Notes: generated by a model from the letters alone, not told the origin. Numbered from the stretch's first letter, positions 1 through 10,497 are shown. The stretch: 28,416 nt of DNA from Bugula neritina (GCA_964035545.1 CAXIUT010000190.1:1-28416); one strand, 5' to 3'. Numbers and translations are program-made.

Positions 1-86
1 CCCAACCCAACCCCAACCCCAACCCCAACCCCAACCCCAACCCCAACCCCAACCCCAACCCCAACCCCAACCCCAACCCCAACCCC
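1..86. repeat. Left macronuclear telomere, (CCCCAA)n
   Basis: C-rich telomeric array at the 5' end of the plus strand: CCCAACCC followed by thirteen AACCCC units, ending at position 86 where unique DNA (TGACAATATAACC) begins. Read on the G-strand, the terminus is ...GGGGTTGGGTTGGG-3', the expected orientation for a left chromosome end. G4T2 telomeres are known in oligohymenophorean ciliates; hypotrichs use G4T4. The last two units are GGGTT rather than GGGGTT. Confidence 0.95.
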
Positions 87-388
87 TGACAATATAACCT
101 ATATCTGATATATATATAATTCAAATGCATCCTCAAGGACAATCGTACTACTAGCCGCATGTTCAAAGCAGTATTGGGCAAAGTCAAAACTAGTCAGGAA
201 GGAAGAGTTTTGTTGATAACAAACCTATGATACAAGGATTGGTTCGATCAGTACTCAAAGTATAAAAAAATGGGGAAGCTCATCTCATCAATACGGACAT
301 AGAGATTTCAATCAAATATTATAAATATTGTAAAATATAAATATAATAATTGTTTTAAGATGTAAATATACTAGTTTGCAGAGAGTAG
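87..388. other. Subtelomeric leader of the first gene; possible upstream exons
   Basis: This 302-bp stretch between telomere and EF-hand gene is AT-rich and holds no complete gene I can support. An ATG at 125 opens a frame (MHPQGQSYYEP...) that is in frame with the EF-hand start at 389, because TAA/TAG are sense codons here. Two GT-AG intervals could be introns: 25 nt at about 202-226 and 20 nt at 362-381. If both are spliced, the frame still joins the EF-hand gene. I therefore regard it as either promoter/5' UTR or an N-terminal extension. The AT-rich last part (310-361) looks non-coding. Confidence 0.4.
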
Positions 389-726
389 ATGGGACTAACA
401 GACGTAGAAGGTGCAAAGCAAATCGCTCAAAACATATTTTCATACTACGACAAAGATAAAACAGGTTCAATCGACCCAGTAAAAGTATATCAATTTTTAT
501 TTAGACAATGCCTATCCTTGCCAACACTTACAGAGTTTTCAATTCCTCATATAACCCACAAAAAGAAGATGTAAACTCATTTTTCTAAACCCTTGATACA
601 GATCACAACAGGAAGGTGACTCTCTAGGACCTATAAACTCTATGCACTAGATATTTGACTGGCACTACACCTGGAATTGGATATAAGTTCCATGATTCAA
701 GACAAGCGCAACCTCGTCCCTTTTGA
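389..726 (+). CDS. Small two-EF-hand calcium-binding protein
   Basis: Predicted 103-aa protein with one 26-nt intron (479-504, GTAAAA...TTTAG); stop TGA at 724-726. Removing the intron restores one frame that carries both EF loops. Loop 1 (about residues 21-32, DKDKTGSIDP..) has acidic or polar ligands at 1, 3, 5, 7 and 9 but Met at position 12. Loop 2 (residues 61-72, DTDHNRKVTLED) has Asp at 1, 3 and 12. The C-terminus is a short Pro/Gln/Arg tail. It lies 300 bp from the telomere and is transcribed away from it, converging with the Rab gene 43 bp downstream. The start at 389 is the first ATG next to the family-like segment. An in-frame ATG at 125 could extend the protein. Specific function unknown; Ca2+ sensing is inferred from the loops. 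Confidence 0.75.
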
Positions 727-769
727 TTAGACTTTAATATCTAATTGACTAAGATATAAAAATAATTAA

Positions 770-1464
770 TCAGCATTAACAATCTTGTTTATTTTATACA
801 GGTTAATTGGACAACTGAAATCCTCTGGGTTGATTAGCGGGTGTCAGTTCTTGTCTTCTTCTTTTTGAATTTCTAACTTAAAAAGCAAATACATTCAAGC
901 ATATTTCTAAAGGTGGATTAGATGTTGTCACCGGTTATGGCACTTGTCTATTCAAAGAAACATCCCATCTATTTAGCTAGCCTTCTTCCCTATGCTGTTG
1001 TTACTACTTGCTATGATTTCAAATCAGATTTGTTGCCTACTATTACTATTACAACATTTTAAGCTGCATGCTAGCGTATGCCCTAGATCCATCTTTTTAC
1101 GTTTTTGAAGGTAACTTCTTTGGTTATATCGTATACTACTAAAGCACCTTGAGCTTTTCGATAATGGCTATATTATCATTATAAGTACGCGGATGTAATG
1201 GCTCTATATTGTTACTGCCCGGCTTAATAGATAAAAATATACCAGTATCCCATATTTGCACTTTGATTCTTTTGTCGCCTGATAGAGTAACCATTTTAGA
1301 TGAAAATTATACTCCAACAGTTGGTGCAATGTTTTTGTAATTTTAATTACCACTTTTGATAAATTTGTATACTATATGTGTCTTACCAACAAAAGCATCA
1401 CCAGCTAAAATAACTATATCCTATATTATCTACCTTTATAGAGTTAGTCGTAGCCTTCAGTCAT
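770..1464 (-). CDS. Rab-family small GTPase, Rab11-like
   Basis: Membrane-traffic GTPase with all five G motifs: G1 GDAFVGKT, effector GVEFSS, G3 WDTAGQEQYR, G4 GNKSD and G5 TSAITG. The N-terminus MTEGYDELYKVILAGD and the SAHYRKAQGALVVYDI segment resemble Rab11. Three introns are certain from motif continuity: 1414-1433 (20 nt), 1223-1242 (20 nt) and 1168-1188 (21 nt). The TAA codons in GVEF and TAGQE sit at invariant Glu positions and help fix the genetic code. The last intron starts at 892 and has two possible acceptors. Splicing at 877 (16 nt) gives a 205-aa protein ending in Cys-Glu-Cys, a geranylgeranylation signal. Splicing at 873 (20 nt) gives 179 aa ending at TGA 844-846 with no cysteines. 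I annotate the prenylatable form. Confidence 0.9.
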
Positions 1465-1596
1465 CTAGATTCAAAATATTATTAAAAAAGTAAATAAAGT
1501 TATATCTAGTTTTTTGAATTAAATCAATTTCGTTATCTTAAATAGTTAGTTAATAGATATTTTTAAGTATATAAATAAAACTAAAATAAACTATGT

Positions 1597-3214
1597 TCAA
1601 AATATTTGTGGACCTGTTCTTCTGGGAGGCCATTGCGACCGTTTCTGTGAAATGATTTATGTATTTCTACCTCTTTTTGGTATAGTAGGCAATATGAAAT
1701 CATCTTGTTTTCCTCTAGTAGTTGCCCCGATACCTTGTCTGAATCCTTTGCCATTTTATGCACTTGTATTAACATCATCTTTATATCTACTTTCTTCTTA
1801 CTGGTATTTACTGTCATATGAGTTGCTGTGGACTCTATCTTTGGTTATTCTTCCTGATGGAATATGATATTCTTTAAGAAAGATTTAATCATTTTATTAT
1901 TGTGTTATTAATTTTGATAAAAAGTTGAGTTAGTTTTTATCGAAGTTATCTCTTGATTGTCCTAATTTTAATGTATAATTAGTGTTTTTAGGTTCTTATG
2001 ATGATCTATTAGGTTGTCCTCTACTCATAGATAACTTTCTTTATCTTTTTGGTGCCTATTCTTGATTAACTTTATTTTTTCTAAGTACTAATTCTTCTTT
2101 CAATGCATTTTATATTTTACCAGAATGACAAGTTAATTTAGGATGATATTTACTTGTTTTGTTTGTAAGTTATCTGCCTTGAGGATCTCTAGTACTAAAA
2201 GGTAAATTGATATATTTTAATTTTTATAAAAGTTTATTTTTACCTTTTGTTCCCTATACTCCTAATCCTAATTTATCATAAAGAGTATTATCACTTTTTT
2301 TAAGTTGTTCCATGATTTTAAGAAAGACAGGGAAGTTAATTTATCTTTATCCTTTAGCTTATTTTTTGAAGGTAGAGATTAATATATTTTTTTAAAGTTT
2401 ACCTTATGAAAATGTTTTTTATTTAGAGTGGACAATATCTGCAGCAGTTGCAAAGGTCATAAATTTGGCCTAGATTCATCATTTGGCATTTATGACTGAT
2501 ATTATCAAATGTAAAATTCGGACCTGTACTTTGTTGCTGCTTACAATAAAATTCAAATACTCCTTTGAGTTGTCGCTTCAATAAATCTGGATTTTCAAAT
2601 CTTATCTTCTCTTATTGCTATTCTTCAAATTCATTGCTTATGTTTACATTTGCTATATGAGTCTAATTCTATAATACTTTTTATTCTATCTTGTGACTCA
2701 CTGCTGGTGTTTTAACTTCATCTACTTCTACTTCTTTTTATTTTGTTTATTATTTAATTATTATCTACTATCTATCATCTTCTTTGTTTGGCTATTCTAT
2801 GACTTTTTATGATTAGTTTTCTTCTTTTTTTGCTTTTTTCTTATCATAGTGAACTGCAAACATGTCATTATGTTCGATGCAGTACTTGAGCATTTTGGTT
2901 GCAAATTCTGCGTCGTAGAGTGGATCAGGATCATTGATATGTTTTGATATAAAGTCGTTAACATTCGTTATGAGGCTGTTTCTTAGAGTTTGGTTGAGAG
3001 ATTGATTTTATTAGTATTTGCTGAAGTTGAAAATATCATAGATATATTTGAGAGTTTGTTCAATGTATTAAGGTTTTGATAGTTGGGGTAGAGGAAAGGG
3101 TTCTTGATAATATTACTTGAATTTTTATCTGAGGATGTCAGTATTGTTATTGAGATATCTATTGAATTAATTAACGTTATTGGAACTGTTTTAGTTGTTT
3201 CCTTATTCAGTCAT
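1597..3214 (-). CDS. Uncharacterised 538-aa protein, one frame disruption
   Basis: Long frame beginning MTEEGNNENSSNN and ending ...PPRRTGPQIF at TGA 1597-1599. The N-terminal about 110 residues look helical (TDILREKFKEYYQEPFPLPQ..), followed by a charged Glu/Lys linker (about 120-200). A second helical domain runs through FEFYCKQQQSTG, TFDNISHKCQMMNLGQ and FMTFATAADI. It reads like an EF-hand-type helical pair without obvious Ca ligands. The C-terminal third is basic and Ser/Asn-rich, probably disordered. At 2458-2467 (coding CAA ATT TAT) the reading frame must skip one base to join MMNLGQ to FMTFATA; no GT-AG intron of suitable length resolves it. Both sides are long TGA-free frames, so I treat it as one gene. 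Function not recognised. Confidence 0.65.
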
Positions 3215-3381
3215 TTTTCAATATTTTTATTTATAAACCAATCCAACTCATAAAATTATCAATAACCTATCTATAATAATACCATTATTTAATTAACTAT
3301 CAACTATATGATTATTTGATATGATAGTTTATGATGGATGATTTTGTTTATTTATAACAATGTTTTCTAAGAATTGAAAAA
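3215..3381. promoter_or_regulatory. Divergent intergenic region
   Basis: A 167-bp AT-rich gap between two divergently transcribed genes, the uncharacterised minus-strand gene and the TTLL gene. It must contain both promoters. I see no conserved motif that I can name. Confidence 0.4.
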
Positions 3382-6300
3382 ATGAACTACCCTCTTATTC
3401 CAGAATAAATCTGTTAGTTAGATACTTTTACACTAGAATAAAAGATATAATAACTTGAATTACATCCTCAAAGAACTCTCTTTAATCATATCATTCAAAT
3501 CGCTAAATTAGAACTTATAGATCGTTTAGATATCTAGTAATTTGGTAGACAGCTAGCCAATGATTAGTATAAAATTGAACTTGATTTCGTATTGCCTTCA
3601 ATAACAGCTTCATCTCCTATGATCAAACAAGTACAAGATAATAAAATAAAACAACAAATATCTGAACTACCTACTCCGACAAGATCATTTGTTACTATTG
3701 GAAAACCAGCTGTGAATCATCATTTTAAACCTAAATTAAGTCAACCTCAAAATAAGGCAAAAACTTTTTTAAAAGCAAAAAAAAGTAGTACATTCAAATT
3801 AAAATAAAAAACTCTTCCCAAAAAAATATAAAATAAAATAGTACAAGAAATAGATCTAAAAATAAAAATAAACAATAATAAAAACCATATTCATTCAGAT
3901 ATACGTAAGCAAGAAATTCTGGAGCAAGGGAGTCTTTTATAATTAAAGATAGCATGAAATAAACTCTATAGATTGCTAAGTAACCAGTTAAAGAGGTAAA
4001 ATAGGAGATGTCTATGAAGTAAAGACTAAAGAAGGAAGTTTAGGGAATGAAAGTTGTTTATTTTTAAAATGATATCTATGATGATATTGAAGGAATTCAG
4101 ATCAGTCGGTTGAATTTGAAAGAATAAGAAGCTAAAATTATCCAGGAGGAGTAAAATAATAAGAATAGGGAATAAGAGTAAATAATTCCTATCATTCAAT
4201 CAAAAAATATAAAATAAAATCACTAATAATAAGGTTAAAAATATGAAGAGGTTAAATCTAAATTAGAGATATCAGAATTTTCTATTTAAGTTTCTCCAAT
4301 TAAAAAATAATAAAATACGAGTTTAATCAATGAATAAAGCTCTCGATAATTTACTTAAAGATATTCTTAAAATAAATATATTAGCTAATCTAATATAAAC
4401 TCTTCTAATATTTTAAAAGAATAGATAATACATGATAAGAGTAAATAGTAAACTAGTGGTTCATCAATAACAACTCCTTCGACTTATTCTCAAATTTAAA
4501 ACAATACAAAAATATAATAATATCAATCATCTCCTATAATCCATAATAAAAGAGAATAAAAATAGGCTTAAAAGAAAGAATCTCCTTAAAAGAATATATA
4601 AATCAAAATAAATCGAAATTCAAGTAAAAAATATACTCAAGTAGCAACTATCCACTAAATACAAGATAGTCCTCATCCCAAAGATACTACAAGAAGTAAA
4701 GAGGTATCAAACAAATAGGTAAAATCAAAAAGTGTAAAAAATTTTAATAAAAAGGTTCTTCCTACAATCAGAGATAGTGAATGTGAAATTCTTAGTACCA
4801 AGTTAGACGCTTTCAAAGACAGTAAGAAACAGAGTGTATAAATGATAAAAATGCGTTCAACTCGAAATGAACAATTTTTAAAACCAATTTTATCAAAATC
4901 AAATCCAGACATATTTCCTTATCATTAGATAATACCATCATTTCAAAAACTATTTCCTCATTCTAAAAATCTACTTAACACTTTGAGGCAAGTATAATAA
5001 AGTTTGCGTTTGCATTTTTAGAAACAAATTGAGGAGAAAAGCAAGATGGATTAATGTCGTAGATTAAGTTAAAATTAGATGACATTTCGAGTGGTTTCTT
5101 AGAGTTAACAGGCTAGGAAGCATAAAGGTCTATTTGATATATAGTTGTAGTCCTTCCATGAAAGAGGGAGTATCATGTTGAATCGGATTAAAAATAATTA
5201 TAATGAAATATAGGCCAATTAAATGCTATTTTATCGAGTAGTGAGAACGAAATAAGAAGTTTATGATATTATAAATAGTAGTTTTCATCGAACAACCAAT
5301 TGGTATGAACTCCCTCATGATTAGAACTGAAAGTCAGTTGGAATTTATTGTGGACATGGTCAAAACCTCAAATAGATTTTCAACATCTTTTGTTATTTCA
5401 GAAAGTAAACCATTTTTTAAATAATAAGCAAATAGCTAGAAAAGATTTACTTAAAAAGAATATATAGAATATCCAAAAGTTGGGTAACAAAATAAAGCAA
5501 TATTTCGATATAATTCCATAGACATTTTTACTTCCAGGATAGAATATACCATTTATTAAAAAAATTTAGATAATATAGTATAAAAGATAAACTTAACTAT
5601 TGGATATTAAAACCTGTAGGATTGTCTAGAGGAAGAGGTATTTCTTTGATTAATTCATTAGAAGATGTTGTCTTTTCTGAACCTATTATTCTACAAAAAT
5701 ATCTTAATAATCCTCTTCTCATTGATGGATTCAAATTTGATATGAGAATCTATGTTCTAGTTACATCTATTAATCCTCTTTAAGCTTTTATCTATCGATA
5801 GGGATTCGCGAGACTTAGTACTTAGAAGTATTCGCTTAGTTAAGATTAAATTAGTAATAAATTTATTCATCTTACCAATTTTAGTGTTCAGAGGGAGAAA
5901 ATCAATACCAAAAAAATCAGTTTTTAATAATAAATAGGGGGAACAAAGATCTCTCTTAAGATGTTATAAACAAAAATGAAAAGTTTGGGTATTGATTGGA
6001 GTAGTGTAGATAAACAAATATAATAAATCGTTCTTAAATCTCTAATTGCCTGTATGAACAGCATTCCACCAAATCCTAACAGTTTCTAACTATTTGGTTA
6101 TGATATTTTTATCGATTCCAACTTGAAATGTTGGCTGCTTGAAGTAAATTCATCTCCTTCTCTTGAAAAGGAGTTTATACTAGATCAGATAATAAAACAG
6201 CAATTGATCGATGATATAATAGAAATAGTTAATCCGACTAACTATGATAGAAGTCGATTGCTTTAGATAGTTTAAAGACGTCGTAGATAATCTTAAGGAC

Positions 6301-6509
6301 TTAAAAGTTCTATTAGTACCAGTAGTCATTCAGCACAGCAGTTGATCAGGATTTGCATTACGTTTTGCACGGAAAAAGGCTTCGTAAATATGGTTAGCCA
6401 GTTGATAATAAAAATTTTAGAATGATTGCTCCTTCTCAGGCCATACCAGAAGATAATAAACGTAGTGCAGCATTACAAGATAGATCCCATAGTTAAAAAT
6501 TAATATTGA
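3382..6509 (+). CDS. TTLL-family tubulin glutamylase-like ligase
   Basis: About 1006 aa. An N-terminal about 630 residues are low-complexity, Lys/Glu/Ser/Asn-rich. A TTL domain begins near residue 634 ([30 protein letters not shown]), with [14 protein letters not shown] near 722, [28 protein letters not shown] near 883 and [10 protein letters not shown] near 904. The tail [15 protein letters not shown] is typical of ciliate TTLLs. These enzymes are ATP-grasp ligases that add glutamate to tubulin tails. Introns: 3905-3924 (20 nt), 5303-5337 (35 nt), 6316-6338 (23 nt), and a less certain 6465-6492 (28 nt) that brings in TGA 6507-6509. At the A7 run 5558-5564, one base must be skipped between GENIPFIKK and the frame of WILKP. 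TAA in FELFGYD supports Glu. The exact C-terminus is uncertain. Confidence 0.85.
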
Positions 6510-6558
6510 ATAAGAAACTTAATTGTTCATAGTTATTTTGCATTATTTAATCTATCAT

Positions 6559-6863
6559 TCATAAAGTACGCAAATTTGTATCATCGAAATCCAAAAGAAT
6601 ATATCTGCTTTTGATATAGCTATCTAGCACTTTATTAATATTTGTTTTTTAGCTTTAAGAGAATAGTTATTCATATACACTTTTAAAATCTTTATCTATT
6701 TATTTTATTTATCCTTTTAATACTTTTTAGACGTAGTGTTTCTTTTATTCGTTCAAGAGATCGAAACCTTCCTTTCCGGTGGAAATACTGGCTATCTACT
6801 AATATTAGTACTTTTGTATTTATAGTCACTAAAAAAGGAGGTTAAATTATTATAGGAATACAT
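6559..6863 (-). CDS. Small basic hypothetical protein, 81 aa
   Basis: Found only after splicing two small introns: 6799-6829 (31 nt) and 6653-6680 (28 nt), both GT-AG. The product starts MYSYNNLTSFFIDSQYF, has a basic centre (RFRSLERIKETLRLKSIKR) and ends DFDDTNLRTL at TGA 6559-6561. It has no recognisable domain. The gene converges with the TTLL gene, leaving only about 50 bp between stops. The combined frame is TGA-free and the intron sizes match those of certain genes nearby, but without homology the model is tentative. Confidence 0.4.
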
Positions 6864-7005
6864 TTATTCTCCTTTGAAGAGTTATCTTATTATCTTTTTC
6901 ACAAATTATTTATCTTATTCAGTTTACAGGTTTTTATATTGGTTATTTTTTTAAAGTTATTCGATTTAAATCGTTTTTTTATTTTTCTTCATAACGCAGT
7001 TAGCA

Positions 7006-7307
7006 TCAACGTAGCTATTAACTCCAGTAAATATTTATACTAATTTTATTTTAGATCTATTCTAAGATATCATACCTATGAGCTGTAAAAGTATTTGAAG
7101 AATTAGCTGATTACAAACATTTCAAAAATGCTTATAGTAATTAGTTGTTTTTTGTTTTTTTGCCTTCTTTTGCATTATCTATTGACTTTCATAGTAAATA
7201 TTAAGATGAAAACGTATAATAGAAGGAAAAGTAGCTGCAATATTTGGTTATTTTCTACTTAGCACTCTGATTTGTTTGAATATTTGTTTGAATAGATGGT
7301 AAGTCAT
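7006..7307 (-). CDS. Small hypothetical protein, 92 aa
   Basis: ATG at 7307, one 23-nt GT-AG intron (7164-7186), stop TGA 7006-7008. Without splicing the frame hits TGA at 7122-7124. With splicing it continues as an amphipathic segment (NNELLEAFLKCLESANSS, HRYDILEEIENKI). The N-terminal half is basic (LFKQIFKQIRVLSRKEPN, FPSIIRFHL) with a spacing that faintly recalls LYR-motif mitochondrial assembly proteins. I do not claim membership: the L-Y-R triplet is absent. It lies 73 bp downstream of the NEK10-like kinase on the same strand. Confidence 0.5.
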
Positions 7308-7380
7308 AATAGCTATAATTAAAGTTATTAATATTATAATTGAAAAGTAATATTAAAAGGATAAAAGCAGATAGTATTAA

Positions 7381-9971
7381 TCAATTGGTTTTGATGAGTT
7401 CGTATAATTCTTAGATGTAGAAATAAAGCATTTAATAGGTAATACTTTTGATATGATTTTGTTTTAGTTCAAATTTAACTCCTAAAAAGACTATTTACTA
7501 CTTTGATAGATGTATTAGTTTCTGTAATTCTTGTTTGACTTCGTTTCCATTGAACTAATCACTGATAAACACTCTATTGTAAAAACTATCAACTACATAC
7601 TTTTTAAAATTCTTTTTCATTGATGATTGAGTACTTCCTATCAAAGATAACTTCTTTACTACTTATATAAATTTACTTATTGGATCTTAACCTATTTTGT
7701 TCAAAACGTCACTATCCATCTTGACTAGTTGAGTTTGTCTGAGTTGATCTTCAGCTGGAGGTTTTCCTACTATTTGAGTATTGTAAGAACTAGCTCCAAA
7801 AACTCTTGTATGAGTACCTGCAAAATTATTGTTATTTGTATTTATTTTTTTATTCATGGTTGATATTTATTCATTAAGCAAACATTACTTTTCTTTTAGC
7901 TAATCCATGAAGACTGTTAACCTGTCAACTGTTAGTCTAAGAAGTTATCGAGCATCTGGACGATTTAGTTGATCTTTTTCTAGACAGAGTTTGACAAAAT
8001 TTTGAAGTTCTTATGAATAATAGTTTGGAAGTTAGATTGCACATTCTCTATTAACAATATTTTTGGCAATAAAGAGAGGATTATTACCTGAGAAGGGAGT
8101 TTTCAAAGCCATGATTTAATAAATAATACAGCCTAAACTCCAAATATCAGCTTTTTAATTATAAGCTTCATTTTGAACTATCTGAGGACAAGAATAAGCA
8201 AGTGTTCCTAAAAAAGAATTATTCATATTAAGTGATTGTGAAATACCTTTAGCTAAACCAAAATCGGCAACTTTTAAATTGTTCTGACTATCGATCATAA
8301 TATTGGAAGGATTTAAATCACGATGCATTATCTTTTTATCATCATGCAGATATCTTAAAACTGATAATAAGGATATTAAAAATCTCCAAACTGTTTATTC
8401 TTAAAAATATACTCCCTTCTAGCTTTGAGTCTTTATTAGCTATGATAAATTGCAACCTTTAACTACTTCCATTACAATATAAAGGAAGTCATCTTCGACA
8501 AAGGATTAATAAAATTTAATAATATTTGGGTGTTTAAGTTCTTTATAGATTTTTACTTATCTAAAGTAGTCATCCAGTTCTTGATTTTTTTATTTACTTT
8601 TTTTTTTAATTATTCCAAACTTAATCTCTTCAATGCATATTAATTAACTCCTTTTTTAGCCAAATACACATATCCAAAGGCACCTTGTCCAAGCTCTTCT
8701 AATAAATTATAATTTCCAACAACTTATAGTTTAAAGTTTTTATTTTTCATTATTTTTTATATTTTTTCAAATTAATCTTCAATTTATTAAACTTTTGTAC
8801 TATCCATTTAGTTAAACACTTTAAGTGTTTTCAGATAATCTTCTGGAGGTTTGACAAAATGACCAATATCAATAAATGGTCCTAAAAGTTGAGAAGGAAA
8901 TATTCTTTTAAATATTTTTCTATTTTTCTACAAAGAACATACATATCTCAATAATCTCAATAAAAGTACTCTAAACTAATCGAAAGCTTGAGGTTAATCT
9001 TTTTCTTCAATATCTTAGAATTTGATCATATGACAGTTTGAAGGATGTGCTCTTACTAATAAAGCTATCGCTTAACTGAATCCCTCTTCAACATATTTAC
9101 TACTTAAATCATTATCAAGCATAAGATGGGTTAAAATTTTGACATTATAGATCATTTATTTGTAATCTAGAGGGTCTTTAAGTTTGAGACTAATGACAGA
9201 GGTAAAGTTATTTAGTTTGAAATCGTAAATTACTTCTGTTTTCGTGGTTAGAAGAAGTTTATAAATACAACTTAAAAGAGACATTTTAAGAATAAAGTTT
9301 GATTGATTTCTTTTAAGTTAATTGATGAGGGTAGTAACTCCATTAATTCTTCTAAAATTTTAATTAAACTGTTTATTTTAAAGTAAATCCTTAATGATGT
9401 TTATGAGTTTTGGTTTATGAGCAGGTTATAGTCTCTATAGGGCAAAGACTAACCTTCCAACATACCATACTTCTTCAAAAACTTTATTAATACCCTTAGA
9501 TATGAGTTATCTTGTAATTTACAGAATAACTTTTGTTGCTTCTGGATTATTCATCACAAGGAGATCCATTATTTTAGAAAACATTTCATGTGTGATTAAT
9601 TTAGGATTGATTTCAATGAATCTTAAATGAAGGGCTAAAATTTAAATCAGAACTAAAGGTGAATTAGTCACTTCTGGCATCATTTAGTTTATTCTAATAA
9701 GAAACTCCTCTGAAAGATAACTTCTAAACTATGTTGGTTTTGAACAGAAGCGAAGTAGTTGTAAAGGTTTATATTGCAGTTGATTGCTACTTGATTTAGC
9801 TATTTATTGCACAACTTTCATCAGTTCTGCAACTTATTTCGGAAATCTACAGTCTCTGTATTTAGCAAAAAATTGATCGATGAGTTTGTTTTATTATGAA
9901 TCAGCTTGGAAGGTCTAGTTATTTTGAAAGTATGTGAGGAGGTCGATGCATTCATTTTTAGATAACTACAT
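7381..9971 (-). CDS. NEK10: NEK10-like protein kinase with N-terminal ARM-type helical region
   Basis: About 863 aa, no introns. Residues 1-400 are alpha-helical, armadillo-like (FRRINGVTTLINELKRN). The linker KRIFPSQLLGPFIDIGHFV is characteristic of NEK10, a NIMA-related kinase linked to cilia and the DNA-damage response. The kinase domain starts at about residue 420: glycine loop GQGAFGYVYL (about 428), Lys in YALKRLS, HRDLNPSNIMID (about 549), DFGLAKG, GTLAYSCPQIV and ADIWSLGCIIYEIM. The catalytic Lys, HRD Asp and DFG Asp are all present, so it should be active. A roughly 170-residue C-terminal extension follows, to TGA 7381-7383. At the homopolymer 8598-8607 (A10 in coding sense) one base is missing between LEELKKK and QELDDYFREVKIYKEL; total length is 3n-1. 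A 41-nt intron is a weaker alternative. Confidence 0.88.
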
Positions 9972-10172
9972 CTTTCAAATTAATTTAAAAATAATAGCTA
10001 TTGATAGATAATTATTTATCAATCTATCATTTTAATGAATTAAATTATTTAGTTCTTTTTTTCTTAATCACCTAATTACCACTGTTGGAAAAGATATAAA
10101 AGGATTCAGTAAGAGATAGCGGGATAATTTATAGTGAATAAGGTCTATTAGTGGATGATGAGTCAATGACAA
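9972..10172. other. Intergenic, NEK10-like kinase promoter
   Basis: A 201-bp AT-rich gap between the stop of the 94-aa gene and the start of the kinase gene, both on the minus strand. I see no ORF, RNA gene or repeat in it; it should hold the kinase promoter. Confidence 0.4.
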
Positions 10173-10497
10173 TCAAAAGCCGAGTCTTCTGCTGAGTCTG
10201 GATCTTTCAACATAATCGTGGATATGTTCTTGGGCGACTGGCTCTTCAACAACTTCTTTCACTGAGAAAGAGGCATATCTTGAAGGATCAAAATCTCTTG
10301 GTCTTGAGTGTAAAGCTCCATTTCTAGCTCTCCATTGTTCGAGTTCTCTAACCTAAATACATTAGAAAATACCTTCAAAGCTTGATCAGATTCGCTGACG
10401 TTAACGATATGTCCGAAAGAGGGGACAACGTTGATGTTGATGCTTCTGAATTAATCGAGAGTTACCCATCTTAGGAGACTGTATTTTGGAATGACAT
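10173..10497 (-). CDS. Small hypothetical protein, 94 aa
   Basis: Three exons joined by two 20-nt introns (10446-10465 GTAACT...TTCAG and 10353-10372 GTATTT...TTTAG). Product: MSFQNTVSEDGSININVVPS, then SESDQALKVRELEQWRARNG, DFDPSRYASFSVKEVVEEP and a basic end SRLSRRLGF at TGA 10173-10175. Splicing at both introns is needed to keep the frame; unspliced reading hits TGA. No domain recognised; the middle is a short charged helix. It follows the TrpRS gene on the same strand with a 115-bp gap. The exon structure matches the 20-nt rule seen in MCM7 and Rab, which gives fair confidence that the gene is real. Confidence 0.6.

Noticed and set aside
1652-1867. Hydrophobic plus-strand ORF
   Set aside because: It is antisense to the 538-aa minus-strand gene and disappears as a separate gene once code 30 is used.
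8581-8621. A 41-nt intron restoring the NEK10-like kinase frame
   Set aside because: It would delete the helix-forming segment before alpha-C and exceeds the 20-35 nt size range seen here; a one-base slip in A10 is simpler.
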